Shown piece after piece: positions 40,754 through 53,167 of a stretch of DNA of 64,000 nucleotides (the stretch's first letter is position 1; each line of letters opens with the position of its first letter). Under the pieces are notes generated by a model. It did not search any database. It was given only the letters and a program-made list of their open reading frames with translations, and had not been told where the DNA came from. The stretch spans positions 35,171,537 to 35,235,536 of the forward strand of contig OX463781.1 in the NCBI GenBank assembly GCA_949825025.1, read 5' to 3'. Source of the stretch: Siphlonurus alternatus (taxonomy: Eukaryota > Arthropoda > Insecta > Ephemeroptera > Siphlonuridae). A program made the translations under genes and the position numbers.

Positions 40754-43700
40754 ATGGGTATTATCCAAGAAGCATGGACTCGTTTCTACAACTTTTGTGC
40801 TTGGTCTCAAGATCTATCAGGTGAGAAACATCTTAATATATTATTTGTTTTTTTTTTTATGAATAAAAACAACAATTTAAGCGAGTTTTTCCTCAGCATA
40901 ATTCCAAATCCAAATCTGAAATTTTCTTTAAAGCTAGCTCCCTGCAAATTTAGAAATTTACGCCCGCATCACGAAGCTACAGCTATGTGTATTTTTGAAG
41001 CGTTTTTTTAGATAAATATACAAAAGATTTCGTAGTTTTCTCTATACTTAAGACTTTAAAAGAAAAATTAAAAATTTCGAAATTAAAAATTTCTAACACT
41101 CTGGCTAACGCAGAAAATTTTCCTGACTTGATGAAGTTAATATTGTTACATACTACTTGTTAATATTTGAAATATTAATTATAACTCTTGATATCATTCT
41201 TATAATTACATATGCAGCATTAAATTTAGAGAAGAGAAATTCAAATCCTCTGAAAGAAAATACATAATGGTGAATTTTCTTCACATTATGTAATAAAATG
41301 TTCTCGTACAATTGATTTTGTGTTAACATTAGATAGGTCTTGAAGATAGGGGGCGATTCACGAAAGAGTTATTCCTCACTAACCGCGATTAGCGCAAGCC
41401 AAATTCAATGGAACTAAACGCATGGCTAAACGTGGTAAGCGAGAAAGCTGGACGATAGCTCTCTTTGTGATTCGTCCCCTCGCCCCATCAATATATTTGC
41501 ATTATATCACCAATAAGATTATATTATTATAATCTTGGTTTGGTTATTAATCTTGGTACAATGAAAAATTACAAATAAAACAAACAATATCCGTGTTTAA
41601 GTATATAGAATTAATGAGAAGTCTACGCGTTAAAATTTAAAAAATAAATAAATATATCGAACTTCGACGACTCTTGAATGAACTTAACACGTCGAATGTG
41701 ACTCCTCAAAGCCTTAAAGTAACATTTTAGAGTGCACTATGTTGAATCGTAAAATTGTGTATAAATTAAATCGAGCCTAAAATCGGTTATTAAAAAATGT
41801 GGTCTGCTTAAATAGAGCCTTCCAATGTTGTGGCAGATGCAGAAACTCGATTTAAGGCTCGATTTTGTGGACACAATTTTTCAAGTCATAATTTAGGTAG
41901 CTTTTGTGAATGCCCCCTCTATCACCGCTTTTACCCGAGTCCCCGAGGCTGATCGCTGGTGTTTTTTCAGACGAGCGCACGCGGGGCTGGTTGCTGGTGG
42001 ACTCGCCGACCCCCACGCTGCTCTACACAGCGCTTTACCTCGCCATCGTGTGGGCAGGACCGCGCATCATGAAGGAGCGCAAGCCCTTCCAACTCACCTG
42101 GGCACTCATCCCCTACAACCTTGCTATGGCAGCACTTAACGCCTTCATCGCTTTTGAGGTGAGAACCCCAGTCAACAACAGTATAATATTATTTACTCTT
42201 GCAGTGATTTTATTATTGGTTCATAACATTGTGGGTCGGATCACTTGACGGGGTGGACTACAGCCTGCATGGTCAATGTTTCTCCTTTGCTCCCTTTTGG
42301 CTATAGTTACGCCTCTATGTAGACTATAATTATTATTATAGTCAGTGTATTTGTTATTTATTAACATCAATGTATAGGTTTTCTTTAAAAAAAAAATCAA
42401 GACTCAAAAAGAGCATGAAATATTTTGCATTTGTTTTTGAGGTGAGGGGCAATTAAAAACAATGAAAAGTAATTACTACAAGTGACAATATACTGAATAT
42501 TAAACCAACATTTTTTTATGATCGCGGTATCAGAGGCATATAAAAGGGGGTGGGGGCACTAACAAGTTTAATTATTTTTTTTATAAAATAAGCAACTGAT
42601 GCTGCATTAAATAAAATAAATACAATTAATTAATTAATTAATTAATTAATAATATTAAAAAGTAGAATTGGAAAATTAAATTAACTTTCATTAATTTTTT
42701 TATCGCAGAAATGAGAAAGAGAACATTAAATTATGATACTCTGATTTTTTTCAGATTTGTAGTCTTTTATATTTAATTAAAAAAAAATGCAAGTACTGAG
42801 AGAGGCATACGTCAATAAGTGTCACTTCTTAATAAAAGGAATGAAGCTAAAAGGGGCGTGGCTTCAAACCCGAACTTTGAATCTTTTAGCAATGCTTCCC
42901 CCGGCCGAGTTCTGACCTGTAAAAAATATAAAAATACATAAAAAGGGGGGGGGGGAGGAGATAACAGAATTTGATGCCCCTCTATTCATTTCTCCAATTA
43001 ATATATATAAAAAAAATGTCATTGTCCATTATGTGTACAACACACTTCAAAATTTAGTACCCCAACTTCATTTTTTTAAGACTTTTGTAATTATATGTAT
43101 TCTAATAATATATTAATTATATATAATAATATATAATATAATAAATATAATAATAACATTTATTTAAAAATAATGAAATAATAAGTACAATGAATTGTAC
43201 ATGCATGATTATTATTTTCTAACAGAAAATTGTTTTAATTATAATATTATATATTATTCTTTCTAGACCTCGCCAATATGTAACAAGTGTGATTTAATTT
43301 TCAGTTGCTGTTCGCCTCCTCGCGACTCCGATACAGCTACGTCTGCCAGCCCGTCACTTTCATCAAACATCCCGACGAAATGAGGGTGAGATACAATTTT
43401 TTAATTATGTAATACCTCGGAGTTACAATTGTATTGATTTACGTTTTATTTGGTTAATTCTACATACTCTATGCTACCATTAATTAATTTAAGAGTAAGG
43501 TAACGTTCACGTCCAAAATGTTAAAAAAATTCACATCACGTACATGAGAATTACGAAACATTAAAATGTTCCTCTCTACATACCCTATCAGTAGCTAAAA
43601 TATCAGCGGGGGGTCTTCAAATAACACCACTTAAGGGTAAGGTAACGCCACCAATGTTAAAAAAAATCCCTCTCACAAAAATTCTGAAAAAAATTTAAAA

Positions 43701-46700
43701 TGTTCTCCTCTACACCCCCTATCAGTAGCTAAAATATCAGGTATACAAATACGATCTAGTTTTTGAGTTATGAATTTTTAAAGTTGACCAATTTAACATG
43801 GGAGTTTCATTTCTCCATGTTAAAGTAGTCAACTTTAAAAATTTATAACTCAAAAACTAGATCGTATTTGTATACCTGATATTTTAGGTACTGATAGGGG
43901 GTATAGAGGAGAACATTTTAAATTTTTTTCAGAATTTTTGTGAGAGGGATTTTTTTTAACATTGGTGGCGTTACCTTACCCTTAACCAAAACTTAGCCTA
44001 AGACTGTCTTAGCGCAACAATAAAGAATACACTAAGACTGTCTTAATTTTAGGATTGTTGTAATTTGTGTTAGTTGAAGACCCCCCCCCCCCTCTCCAGG
44101 TTTACAAATTCGTTCTAGTTTTTGAGTTATGAATTCACTTTTCTATATGTACCGATAATAAATGTTATAGTCAATTTTAAAAATTCATAACTCGAAAACT
44201 AGATCGAATTTGTGTACCTGATCATGGGATATTTTATAGCTAACTAATAGGGGATGTAGAGGAGAACATGTTTTAAGATGACATATATTTGATATATTAT
44301 ATGTTTCATAATTTTCATGTGTGGAGATATTTTTAACATTAGGCGTGTTAATTACTTTACTCTTTTTCGGATTTAAACATATTTCTCTATAGTAAATGAA
44401 TACCCGGCCGATCTGATGCATTATTATATATTATACATATATAAATAAATTAAATGAAAATAAATATTATTATGACTTACAAAATATATATCATTTTTCA
44501 GATAGCGAATGCAGTGTGGTGGTATTATTTTTCAAAGTTATTAGAGTTCTGCGATACATTTTTCTTCATACTACGTAAAAAGAACAATCAACTAACCTTC
44601 TTACACGTTTACCATCACTCGACTATGTTTTCTCTTTGGTGGATTGGAATTAAATTTGTGCCAAGTGGATCAAGTGAGTACATATATTTAAATGCTTCAA
44701 AAATGTGACAGGACTTGACATTCGTTGTTTTCCATCTCTGCAGCGTTTCTCCCTGCTATGGTCAACAGTTTCATCCACGTTGTTATGTACTCGTACTATG
44801 CCCTGGCTGCAATGGGTCCCAGAATATCCAAATATTTGTGGTGGAAGAAATATCTCACCATCATGCAATTGGTAAGCAAACATCGTCATGCAGATTGTTT
44901 AATCCCAACAAAAATGAATCAAGTTTTGGATATTTATAAAATTATATTAATATTACAAAATTCTGTAACAAAGTAGTCACTAACATAATTATATATATAT
45001 ATATATATATATATCAGGGGCGGCTCGTGCCCCTTTTCCGTGGGGGTGCTGCCTGACATGGGACCCGCAGAACACCATGGGGGGGTTTGGGGGGCGGAGC
45101 CCCCCAATGGCCCGCCGCAGGCGCGATTTTTTTTAAGGACACGCCCCTTTTTTAGGGTAAAATTATGACAAAATCATATAATAATGCTCTCAACAACGAA
45201 GCAGAAATTATCTAAAATAAAAAAATGCATGCATTTTATTTATAATTTGTTATGACATGCACTTATGCGAGCCCTTTTGAAATCGTGATTGAATGTTTCA
45301 AACTTAATATAATATCCAATTTTTAATTATTTTTTTTAATTCATAAGTCCTTTCACGTGGTAAGAAACATATATTTATATAAAAATAAATATTGTTTTAA
45401 GCCCTTTTTTTTAAATAATAGTGTCAATCAAAATGCATTCAAACTGCATTGTTAATATGAAACCTGAATGTCTGGTATAATTTTTACGCAATGTATATAA
45501 TGAACATCAAATAAATCGATCATGGTATATACAATATGTACAAAATTAGGCAACAACCAGAATCTAATATAAATTTTTAAAGACAAAATTTAATAAAAAA
45601 ATAAAAAATGAAATTTATATAAGAAAAAATTGCATTATTAAACATTATTTCAATATTATTAGTATTTATTTAATTGAGAAAAAAATAATCGTAATCCTGT
45701 TAAGGTAGAGATAACACGGATCAGCTGACCTAATGCTAAAAAAATCTCAGTCATGAAAATTACGAAAAAAAAATAAATAAAATGTTCTCCTCTACATCGC
45801 CTGTCAGGTATCCGGCATTTTCGGTGTAAGACATTTCGGTGTAAGGAATGTTCGGTGTAAGCGTTCGGTGTACGGAACTTTCGGTGTAAAGAGAAAGGAA
45901 GATTCGGTGCAAGGAATTTTCAGCGTAAAGAAAATTTGGTGCAACGTTAATAAAACTGTTAAATATAAAATAATGTAATTGTTTTTCAATTTATTAATAC
46001 TTTTTCTATTTGAGGTCAGAATTAGAAGAACTAGAAGAACTTATGCTATATATATCAATAGTCAGTACATGTTGTCAATATGCACCGAACGCTTACACCG
46101 AACATTCCTTACACCGAAATGTCTTATACCGAAAATTCCTAGAATCCCTCTCGAGCGGTATAACAGATCAAAGATCCAAATTTTTTTATTATTGTTTTAT
46201 TTTTATTTTAGCCATGCAATATTTCTTTGATTACTATCGCATATTTGCTGCTAAATAATGTACTGCCGGTACACGCAAACCCGGGAAAATAAGCTATATA
46301 TTTTTCTCATCCTGGAGCAGTATAGTTAACGAAGTTTTCTTATATTTTGTATACTCGTACAATTTTACAACTTGTTTTTGTTTTATTGTTTTATATTTAT
46401 GTTTGAATTTTCACATTAATGGTATAAAATGCTGTAGTGAATAATTAATAAATAAATAGCTCCCATGTATATCGACTTGTTCCTGGTAAACTTATAATTT
46501 ATAATAAAATACATGGGCGCGATTCACGAACGAATTAAGCTATCCAGATTTCTCACTTAATTAATTCGATCGACGTTTAGTGCCATCGAGTTAGACTGGC
46601 GCTAACTGTGTGGTTAGTAAGAAACCTGTTGTTGTCGTTGTTCGAACGTGAGATCTCACGATTGTTTACATGCATACACCACTTAATTTTCAAAAGACAA

Positions 46701-48132
46701 AAGTGTTGGTTCTTTTGGGACAGTCATATTTTTATTAAAATAAAATAAAAGTGCTGGTCTTCATTCCTCAGGTGCTTCAATATATTTAGTCAATCTTTGT
46801 TAGTATATTCACTGATTAATGTAATTAAAATTTTGTTAATCTGCTCAATGAAACCATATTACAGGAAAGGTCTTCGAAGTGTTGTTCAAAATTATTCCCG
46901 CATATCAAATACCACAAGCTCATTGGTTCTGTTGAACCAATGAGCTTGCGGGTACTGCCGATCGCACAGTCCCCGATCGCTCCAAAATCACACGGCTTGA
47001 GTGGGAGTTGAAGAGGAGGAGAATGAGGGTGGGAACACTGCTTTGGGCTACTGCTAGTAGTGGCAGTACCTTCCGCTGGGCAGCGCTGAGGGAATAAATT
47101 TACGCGGCAGCGGCAAAAATTTCATGATTTTAAATGTTAGAACTGATAAAAATTTGCTGGAAAGTTCAGAAAAATTATAGGATTATTTGATATTTCTAAT
47201 TGTGTGTTTGTTCCCAAAATTTCTGGGGGGGCTGCAGTACCGCAGTACTATAGTACGAGCCGCCCCTGATATATATATATATATATAATTATAATAATTT
47301 AATAATGATACTGATTATTCATTGAAATAAATAATGTTAATAATACTGTATATAATTAACACCATTTTTGCTTTAATTATTTAATAATATGAAATAAAAT
47401 ACATCAATTAACGTGATTTATTACAATTAATTATAATATTAATTAATTAATATTGTTTCATTATTAAATTATTATGTTAATGACTATGAATTTGTAATAT
47501 ATTTTAATTAATAATATTGTAATAATGATAGTTATTTAATTATATAACACGTACCATTATATCATATATTGCTCCTTTTAATTATTCCTTTTTTATTTTA
47601 CTGTTATAATATAATATGTAGCTAAATTTCTCCCTGATCTCTCAATGCAAGCTAGTTTATTTACAATTTTATTTATTTATTTTTATTTTGTAAAGCTTGT
47701 AAATTTTCATTTTTAAAATCCAATTTAGTTCCTTTTATAATATGTATAATAATATACAAATACTTAGGCTATAAATTATAATTATTAAATTTCCAGGTAC
47801 AATTTACAACGGCACTGATCATGGGCATTAACGGAATACGTTCTGGTTGTGACTTCCCCTTGTGGATGCAGTACGCTCTAGTCATCTATATGATGTCCTT
47901 CATTGTCTTGTTCGGAAACTTCTACGTCCAATCGTATATTGAGAAGGTACGTCTAATCACTAAAATTATATCAAATGATATACATCTAATTCTTTTAATA
48001 TTTTCACAGGGCAAACGTGCAATAGGATATGGATCCAAGCAGAGCAGTCCTACAAAATCCCACATTAATGGATATCCAAGTACAAGTAATGGAGTTTACA
48101 CAAATGGAATTGACAGCAAAAAGGAGCATTGA
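40754..48132 (+). CDS. ELOVL4: Very-long-chain fatty acid elongase, ELOVL4-like
   Basis: Condensing enzyme (3-ketoacyl-CoA synthase) of fatty-acid elongation in the ER membrane (family knowledge). Coding exons: 40754-40820, 41971-42158, 43305-43385, 44502-44673, 44744-44871, 47797-47946, 48010-48132, giving 302 residues. The catalytic histidine box HVYHH is at residues 147-151, preceded by [14 protein letters not shown] and followed by [33 protein letters not shown] and several hydrophobic membrane segments also match. The protein ends KKEH, a KKXX-type ER-retrieval signal. The N-terminal and C-terminal layout is closest to ELOVL4 as I remember it; arthropod ELOVL4/7-type members are the alternative. 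The start ATG is the first in the exon that begins at 40709. Introns carry several transposons. Confidence 0.94.
41349..41480. mobile_element. Small ATTCAC-ended MITE in ELOVL intron 1
   Basis: The ends are inverted: GGGGGCGATTCACGAAAGAG on the left and CTCTTTGTGATTCGTCCCC on the right. The interior pairs weakly. About 132 bp. A diverged relative lies at about 46513-46630. No ORF. Confidence 0.65.
41733..41915. repeat. Degenerate inverted repeat in ELOVL intron 1
   Basis: AAAATTGTGTATAAATTAAA with TCGAGCCTAAAATCG is mirrored by CGATTTAAGGCTCGATTTTG and GGACACAATTTT. The right side ends GCTTTTGTGAATGCCCCCT, like the ends of the element at 54042. It looks like an eroded member of the same general class. 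Confidence 0.45.
42695..43005. mobile_element. Degraded relative of foldback element F
   Basis: It contains TTTTTTTATCGCAGAAATGA, CTCTGATTTTTTTCAG, a CACTTCTTAATAAAAGGA word and a closing CCCCTCTATTCATTTCT. These are in the same order as in the element at 17017-17333 but with many changes. It is in an ELOVL intron. Confidence 0.45.
43614..44090. mobile_element. Element H inserted in the old hairpin
   Basis: The ends GGGGGGTCTTCAAATAACAC and GTGTTAGTTGAAGACCCCCC are inverted. The interior outside the nested copy C is short (TTAGCCTAAGACTGTCTTAG with a second ACTAAGACTGTCTTAATTTT). H interrupts the older hairpin and is itself interrupted by copy C. Confidence 0.62.
43631..43985. mobile_element. 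TTAA hairpin MITE, copy C
   Basis: TTAAGGGTAAGGTAACGCCA start, mirrored at the end, 355 bp, almost identical to copy B. It lies in the ELOVL intron between 43385 and 44502 and is the youngest insertion of the nested stack. Confidence 0.9.
45015..47268. mobile_element. hAT-like element, 2.25 kb, in ELOVL intron 5
   Basis: The terminal inverted repeats CAGGGGCGGCTCGT and ACGAGCCGCCCCTG are typical of hAT transposons. The target was an (AT)n tract, now split at 44990-45014 and 47269-47288, so the 8-bp duplication is ATATATAT. The left subterminal region includes GCAGGCGCGATTTTTTTT, similar to the element at 35101. No transposase ORF is present. Inside sit a partial TTAA-family hairpin (about 45700-45810), the CGGTGTAA foldback (45828-46137) and an ATTCAC-ended repeat (about 46513-46630). 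Confidence 0.8.
45828..46137. repeat. Foldback with CGGTGTAA tandem units
   Basis: The left arm has about five spaced units of TTCGGTGTAAG (45828-45890). About 53 bp of it (ATTTTCGGTGTAAGACATTT and onward) is repeated in inverted order at 46083-46137 (ACACCGAACATTCCTTACAC). The spacer is AT-rich. It lies inside the hAT-like element. Confidence 0.72.
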
Positions 48133-50908
48133 TGTTCATTTGTGTGCATAAATATAGGGCACAAACAAATTTGTGGCAGACTATATCCTGCAGCTCCAAA
48201 AAGTGATAAAGTTTTTATTTATTACTAGATATTAAGTTCTTTTTTTTTTTGTCTTTGCAGACTGCAATATTAAAAGAAGCTTGTCATTTTGCATTTTATT
48301 GTTGCATTTAAAAAAAAGGACATAAATTGATTTATTATTGTGACAATGTTATTTATTTGAGTGTTAATATTGAATTAGAATATAGAAATAAATTATATAA
48401 TTAATATAAAATATTCACTATATACGTTGATAATATTATTTATTTAATTCTCATTATATTTAACCATCAGAATATGTATTGTGTTGTTTTTAAATTCACA
48501 AAACTCATGGTATTGGGACAAAAAATATAACTGTTGCTATAGGCTTAGGAGGGAAAATATGAAAATAATAAATCTAGTAGCAACAAAATATTTAATAACA
48601 ATATTATTTTTTTGCTGTGTGATTTTTATTCATACTATATAATCACAATTTATGGTAATTTCAATGTTTGAATTAAAAAAAAAAAAAAGTATTAGCACAA
48701 TTTTTAAATGATATTATAATTATATGCTGTCAATAATTTAATTAAAATAAAGTGATCATGTTAATTAAATGCAGCAACATTACCAGGAATATAGCTGAGT
48801 GCTAAATAAGATAAGCTCAAGAATTTTATAGAAATGTGTAGTATGTTTGCAGCAAAGACCATACAGCTAGATTTGATGTGTGCAGTGCGTGATGAGTGTT
48901 AATTGCTTCGTTGTTATGAGGCGCTTCGGTTGCTATTGTTGCACAACGCAGAGCTATATATAATAGTGCAGTGTGAGGACTTCCAAAGCACGTAGAGAGG
49001 AAAAAACTAAAAATTTAAATTAGCTATATTTTTGGTACATGAAGCACCAAAAATCTTTATATTTATTAATATATTATTTTTGTGAATATTTAAAATTCTG
49101 TATGTATAATGCAAAAGAAAAATAATAATTTGAGTTTTTTTTCCAATAAAGATGCTGAAATTAAAATATATAACATTTTTTTTTTATAATATAATATTTC
49201 AATTATGTATTCAGAACTAATTTTTTTCAAGTATGGATCAATCATTTTATTTTATTTTATTTATTTTTAAGCTATTTATTTTAAGTATTATGACTACAGT
49301 TTTCTTTTTTTTATATATAAAAATAGGATGTACCAAGAGGAATTTAATAAAAACCGGTACCTCTATAGACATGCAGAGCTTACGAAATTATAATATATAT
49401 ATATATATATATATTTTTTTTTTGCCGATCATAAGGACTGCTGGTAACACAACATCGACTGAATATAAGACACGACACTGCTGCTGTCTCTCCCAAGTAA
49501 AAGACATTCACTGAATTCCTCTTCGTACATTATGGCTGAACTACGTAGGGATAATAAAGAAATTAAATTGAGCAGAAACCTTGTTTTAACAAACCTTATA
49601 CGCTGAAAATATGACACTAAACAACATTAGTAGAACAATAATATACGTACAAATATTATGTTAAGTATATAAGTACGGAAAATTTACGTTACTTGCATTT
49701 TAGCCTTTTTTTATTATTGGGGGATTAATTTATTGTTCCTAGATTTGTCATTGCAAGGTTTTCAACTACTCCAGTGATTTATTTAAATAATTTTTTTTTT
49801 ATTAATTTAGAAATACCAAAATTACAATGCGCATCACATGCAATTTTATAAGAAATGAGACTGCACATATTACAGATCTTAGTTCAGTTCAACTTCTCTT
49901 AAATTTTAATAAAAAAAAATCAGTCTCAATTGTAGTTCACTCAATTACATGTTATGACGTTATGACAAATAATTAAATTAATTTCAAAACGGTTCATTTT
50001 TCTTAAAGAATATACCATACAATATACGAACATAATTATAATAGGAATTGATTCAAAAATAAAATACCTTAATAACCAATTTAGATCACGTATATTATAA
50101 GTAACTTAAAAACACACACCCTTAACCTATTATCTTATAGCTCCTACATTCAAACATCAAGCTAATTAATATAAATGTGTGTCTGTTGGCTGACTTTACA
50201 AATGGCTAATTCACGAATGTGAAGCTTCAATTTGAAATATATTATGCTTCCTGTACGTTAGTTGTAATACAGCCATTAATAAGTTCATGAGATATATTCA
50301 CAGCACCAGTGTCATTTTTTTTACTCACGTTTTTAATTAGTACAGCAAGCAATAATATATTTTAATACATATACTGGTAACATTTATACCAAGGAACAAT
50401 TAATTCAGTCTCAAATTTAACATGGTATCTGTTTTCTATAATCAACAGAGATTAAATTCAGTTTCTTCTGTAGTTAACTAGATAATTTTACTGATTCACA
50501 TCAACAACAATAAAGATGTAATACTGTATACATACTACACATTATGGCAATGGAAAGAATGTGTTCTAATCTTAAATGGAAGTTTGAATCTAAATACAGT
50601 ATTATTATCGTACTTACCCTACTGCATACATAGTATTGTTGTAATCCATTATATTAATAACCAATCAGTGCTGTGGAAGTTTATTTAAATGGACGGCTGA
50701 GGTAATAATGCTGCTGGCTTACCCCAAAAGAGAAGTGGTGTCATGTTATATTTGTATGTTTCAAATGATGAGAGACGCCAAGGTTTGTTTGACAGGTTTA
50801 AAGATTACCGGATATTAAATTTACTTCAGAAACCTCACTACAAGATGAACAGTGTTACAGTGCTCTGTACAACGTTAATTAAAAGGACAGGGGTTGAAAA
50901 TGCATAAA
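48133..50908 (+). other. ELOVL 3' UTR and intergenic DNA
   Basis: Candidate polyadenylation signals AATAAA lie near 48386 and 48746. A TA tract lies at 49388-49413. No gene is seen. Confidence 0.5.
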
Positions 50909-51170
50909 GGTGCTTTCACATATATTCGAAAATCGCTACGAAGTTCCGTAGCAATGCCGTAAGCCTTTCACATATTCTCGTTCGTCTGCGGTAGCTGTGG
51001 CGGAAAATCATGTGAATGCCATAGCAAAATCAAACTCATCTTAATTTTGCTACGACATGCCGTAGAACGCCGCAGCAGCAGATCGCGATCTCTACGGCGA
51101 AATCAACAACATTTGCTACAGTGTAGCTACGGCTTGTTTCCGTAGTGATTTTCGAATATGTGAGAGCACC
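50909..51170. mobile_element. Small inverted-repeat element
   Basis: The ends GGTGCTTTCACATATATTCG and CGAATATGTGAGAGCACC are inverted. Both are followed inward by GATTTTCG/CGAAAATC and CTACGG-type words, and are flanked by ATAAA on both sides. The interior is rich in GCCGTAG/CTACGGC units. About 262 bp, no ORF. Confidence 0.7.
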
Positions 51171-52023
51171 ATAAACAAGTTTCTCTTAAGATATATTAAC
51201 CCGGGGCTAATGTGCTAAAAATGAGTAAATTTTAGGTTTTAGACCACCTCCTAAATTTAAATTACGGTAATTAAATAAGAAAAAGAGCCGTGGAGCAAAC
51301 AAACAAAATTACAACATCGCACCGACAGGCTGGTAGGAGTGAGAAGAAGAGAGCTGGAGGTGATATAATGCTTTCCCCTCCGTCCTCTCCTCCCACCACC
51401 TTACTCGAACATGTGAGGGGCGGTAAGAAAACCAGCTGCGGTGCAAGTAGTGATTCGTGACGCCACGAATCCGAGCTCTCGTTACTCGTTGTGGGCTTAC
51501 CCTGGGGCACTCGCACAGGTAGTCAAAACTTAGTTAGTGGGTAGAAAAAATAGCTATTTTTAGGGTCCCTGTCCCTTTAAGCATTGTACTGTAAATTAAT
51601 AAATTTAATTAACAAATTTTAATTTATGTTGCCAGCAGCTAACTGTTCTGAATGAGTGACAAAACTATGACGTTTCTAGTAGTTTCTGGACTTATATAAA
51701 GCCAACAAGAGTATTATTTAGGAGACCGTTTTAGAATCATTTGGAGACAATTTCATGTTCCGTTTAGATTACATAACTCTAACAATTAGTACAGTACAGT
51801 GTTATTTTGTAACTCCGAAAAATTACAAAATAAAATTAAAAAAATTAGGCCCTTAACATTTCAAAATTGTGTTTTGAAAAATATTATTACAGTACCCTTC
51901 AATTTTTGTATCCAGAATGGTGATATGAAATACTGTACTGTATAATGCATATGGGCAGAAAATACAAGAGAATTAAGCTTTAAAACGAAAAGAAACTTGA
52001 CAGGCAGCTATAGTTTGAGGTTA
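51171..52023. other. Intergenic DNA downstream of the small HSP
   Basis: A GC-richer patch at 51270-51520 has no recognisable protein. The remainder is the AT-rich 3' flank of the minus-strand HSP gene. Confidence 0.45.
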
Positions 52024-52572
52024 CTACTTAGCAGAGATTGCTTCGGTGCGGTTGATGGGAATCTCCTTGGGCTTGGCAGCGTCTCCAGTCAGAGGGGCTT
52101 CAATGGCGAGAATCCCGTCGCTCGTCAGCACAGACTTGAGATTGGCTGCATCAATATTTTCTGGAAGAGTGTAGGCTCGGCTCATTTCCTGGTAAAGTCT
52201 GCTACCATCTTCAGACTTTTGCTCCATTTTTGCTTCAATCGTCAATAAACTGTCCTTCAGCGTCAGCTTAACATCCTCAGGCTTAAATCCATTGACGTCA
52301 ATGTTAATGCGGTAGGTGTTACTGGCAGTATCAATGGCTCCAACTGGCAATGCGCGAGAGAGCATACTGTTGATGGGGGTGTTCTTGAAGAAAGATTGCA
52401 TTTCTTGATCAAAACGATCAAATTGACGGTCAATGTCTCTCAACATCAGGCGGAAATCATTCGGACGAGGAAAGTTCCAGAAGTTTTTCTGTTGAGCCAC
52501 CATCACAGGTCGCATCAGGGCTTGACGACCATAGGAGACCATAGGAGCCAAATTCTTGTAGCAGCGATACAT
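52024..52572 (-). CDS. Small heat-shock protein (alpha-crystallin/HSP20), possibly mitochondrial
   Basis: ATP-independent chaperone that holds unfolding proteins (family knowledge). It has 182 residues. The alpha-crystallin domain spans about residues 79-163: TYRINIDVNGFKPEDVKLTL, LLTIEAKMEQ, a charged loop, YTLPENIDAANLKSVLTSDG, ILAIEAPL. The C-terminal oligomerisation motif I-P-I is at 171-173. The N-terminus (MYRCYKNLAPMVSYGRQALM) is basic with no acidic residue, like a mitochondrial presequence. The start at 52572 is chosen because a tttgacag acceptor ends 8 nt upstream (exon from 52580), so the longer open frame extends into an intron. An untranslated exon probably ends at 52893 (AAAG|gtatgt). 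Heat-shock elements lie upstream. Confidence 0.93.
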   Translation of the reverse strand: MYRCYKNLAPMVSYGRQALMRPVMVAQQKNFWNFPRPNDFRLMLRDIDRQFDRFDQEMQSFFKNTPINSMLSRALPVGAIDTASNTYRINIDVNGFKPEDVKLTLKDSLLTIEAKMEQKSEDGSRLYQEMSRAYTLPENIDAANLKSVLTSDGILAIEAPLTGDAAKPKEIPINRTEAISAK

Positions 52573-52892
52573 GATGATTCCTGTCAAAATGAAAGTAAAA
52601 TTGTTGAGATGTTCCAGATTCCAGTTATCATAGTGCATGTATGTTGTCTGTATATTATGAATGCTGTGAATGCATACGTATCATGCATTATGTACACACA
52701 TACATAATATGCATACAGGCATAAATGCGGCAGCTAGTATGCATAATATATTATATACCATTATAGAGCCAGCAACATAATACATACAATCACCGACTTT
52801 TTTAAAATCATTTATATAAGATGCATACTGTATGTACATACTTAACATAACTGTATATTATGCATACACTTATATACAGTATAATACATACC

Positions 52893-53040
52893 TTTCAAGT
52901 TCAGTTTTGAAAGTCTACGGCGTCTACGCTGACACAAGGACACAATGCAGTGTTTGTCAAAGTGTCAATACGACAGTATTTCAATATCTGCGTGTTATAT
53001 CTAGCCAAAGAACGTTCTTAAGCTTGAAGGCCCTATAAAG
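52893..53040 (-). promoter_or_regulatory. Small HSP untranslated exon and TATA box
   Basis: On the minus strand, CTTTATAGGG (53031-53040) is a TATA-type box. The following leader ends at GAACTTGAAAG|gtatgt, a good donor that would join the acceptor at 52581. The palindrome AGAACGTTCT (53009-53018) is a heat-shock-element pair (nGAAnnTTCn) within the core promoter. Confidence 0.5.
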
Positions 53041-53159
53041 AAGAACTGCAGACCGTTCGCGACACTGAGGAGCAGTGAACCAGCAGAGAGGAGTGGTGAG
53101 TGCGTTCAGCTCAGCGTTGGCGTTGGGTGGTGAGTGCCGTGACGTGAGTGGTGAGGACT

Positions 53160-53167
53160 TTCTAGAA
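53160..53167. promoter_or_regulatory. Heat-shock element
   Basis: TTCTAGAA is a perfect inverted pair of heat-shock-factor pentamers, about 120 bp upstream of the small HSP TATA box. CCAGAA, CTTCTAGA and TTTTTCGCGA follow in the next 35 bp and offer weaker half-sites. Confidence 0.55.

Larger units (their letters stand above)
43489..44363. mobile_element. Old TTAA-family hairpin split by later insertions
   Basis: The left piece (43489-about 43612) starts TTAAGAGTAAGGTAACG and keeps ATGTTAAAAAAATTCACATC and CCCTATCAGTAGCTAAAATA. The right piece (about 44095-44363) keeps CTAGTTTTTGAGTTATGAAT and GGATGTAGAGGAGAACATG, and ends near ACTTTACTC. Divergence from copies A-D is high, so this is an old member. 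The two pieces are separated by the element at 43614-44090. Confidence 0.68.

Noticed and set aside
52573..52638. N-terminal extension of the small HSP (22 residues)
   Set aside because: A consensus acceptor (tttgacag) lies between the extension and the MYRC start, so the extra residues are intronic.
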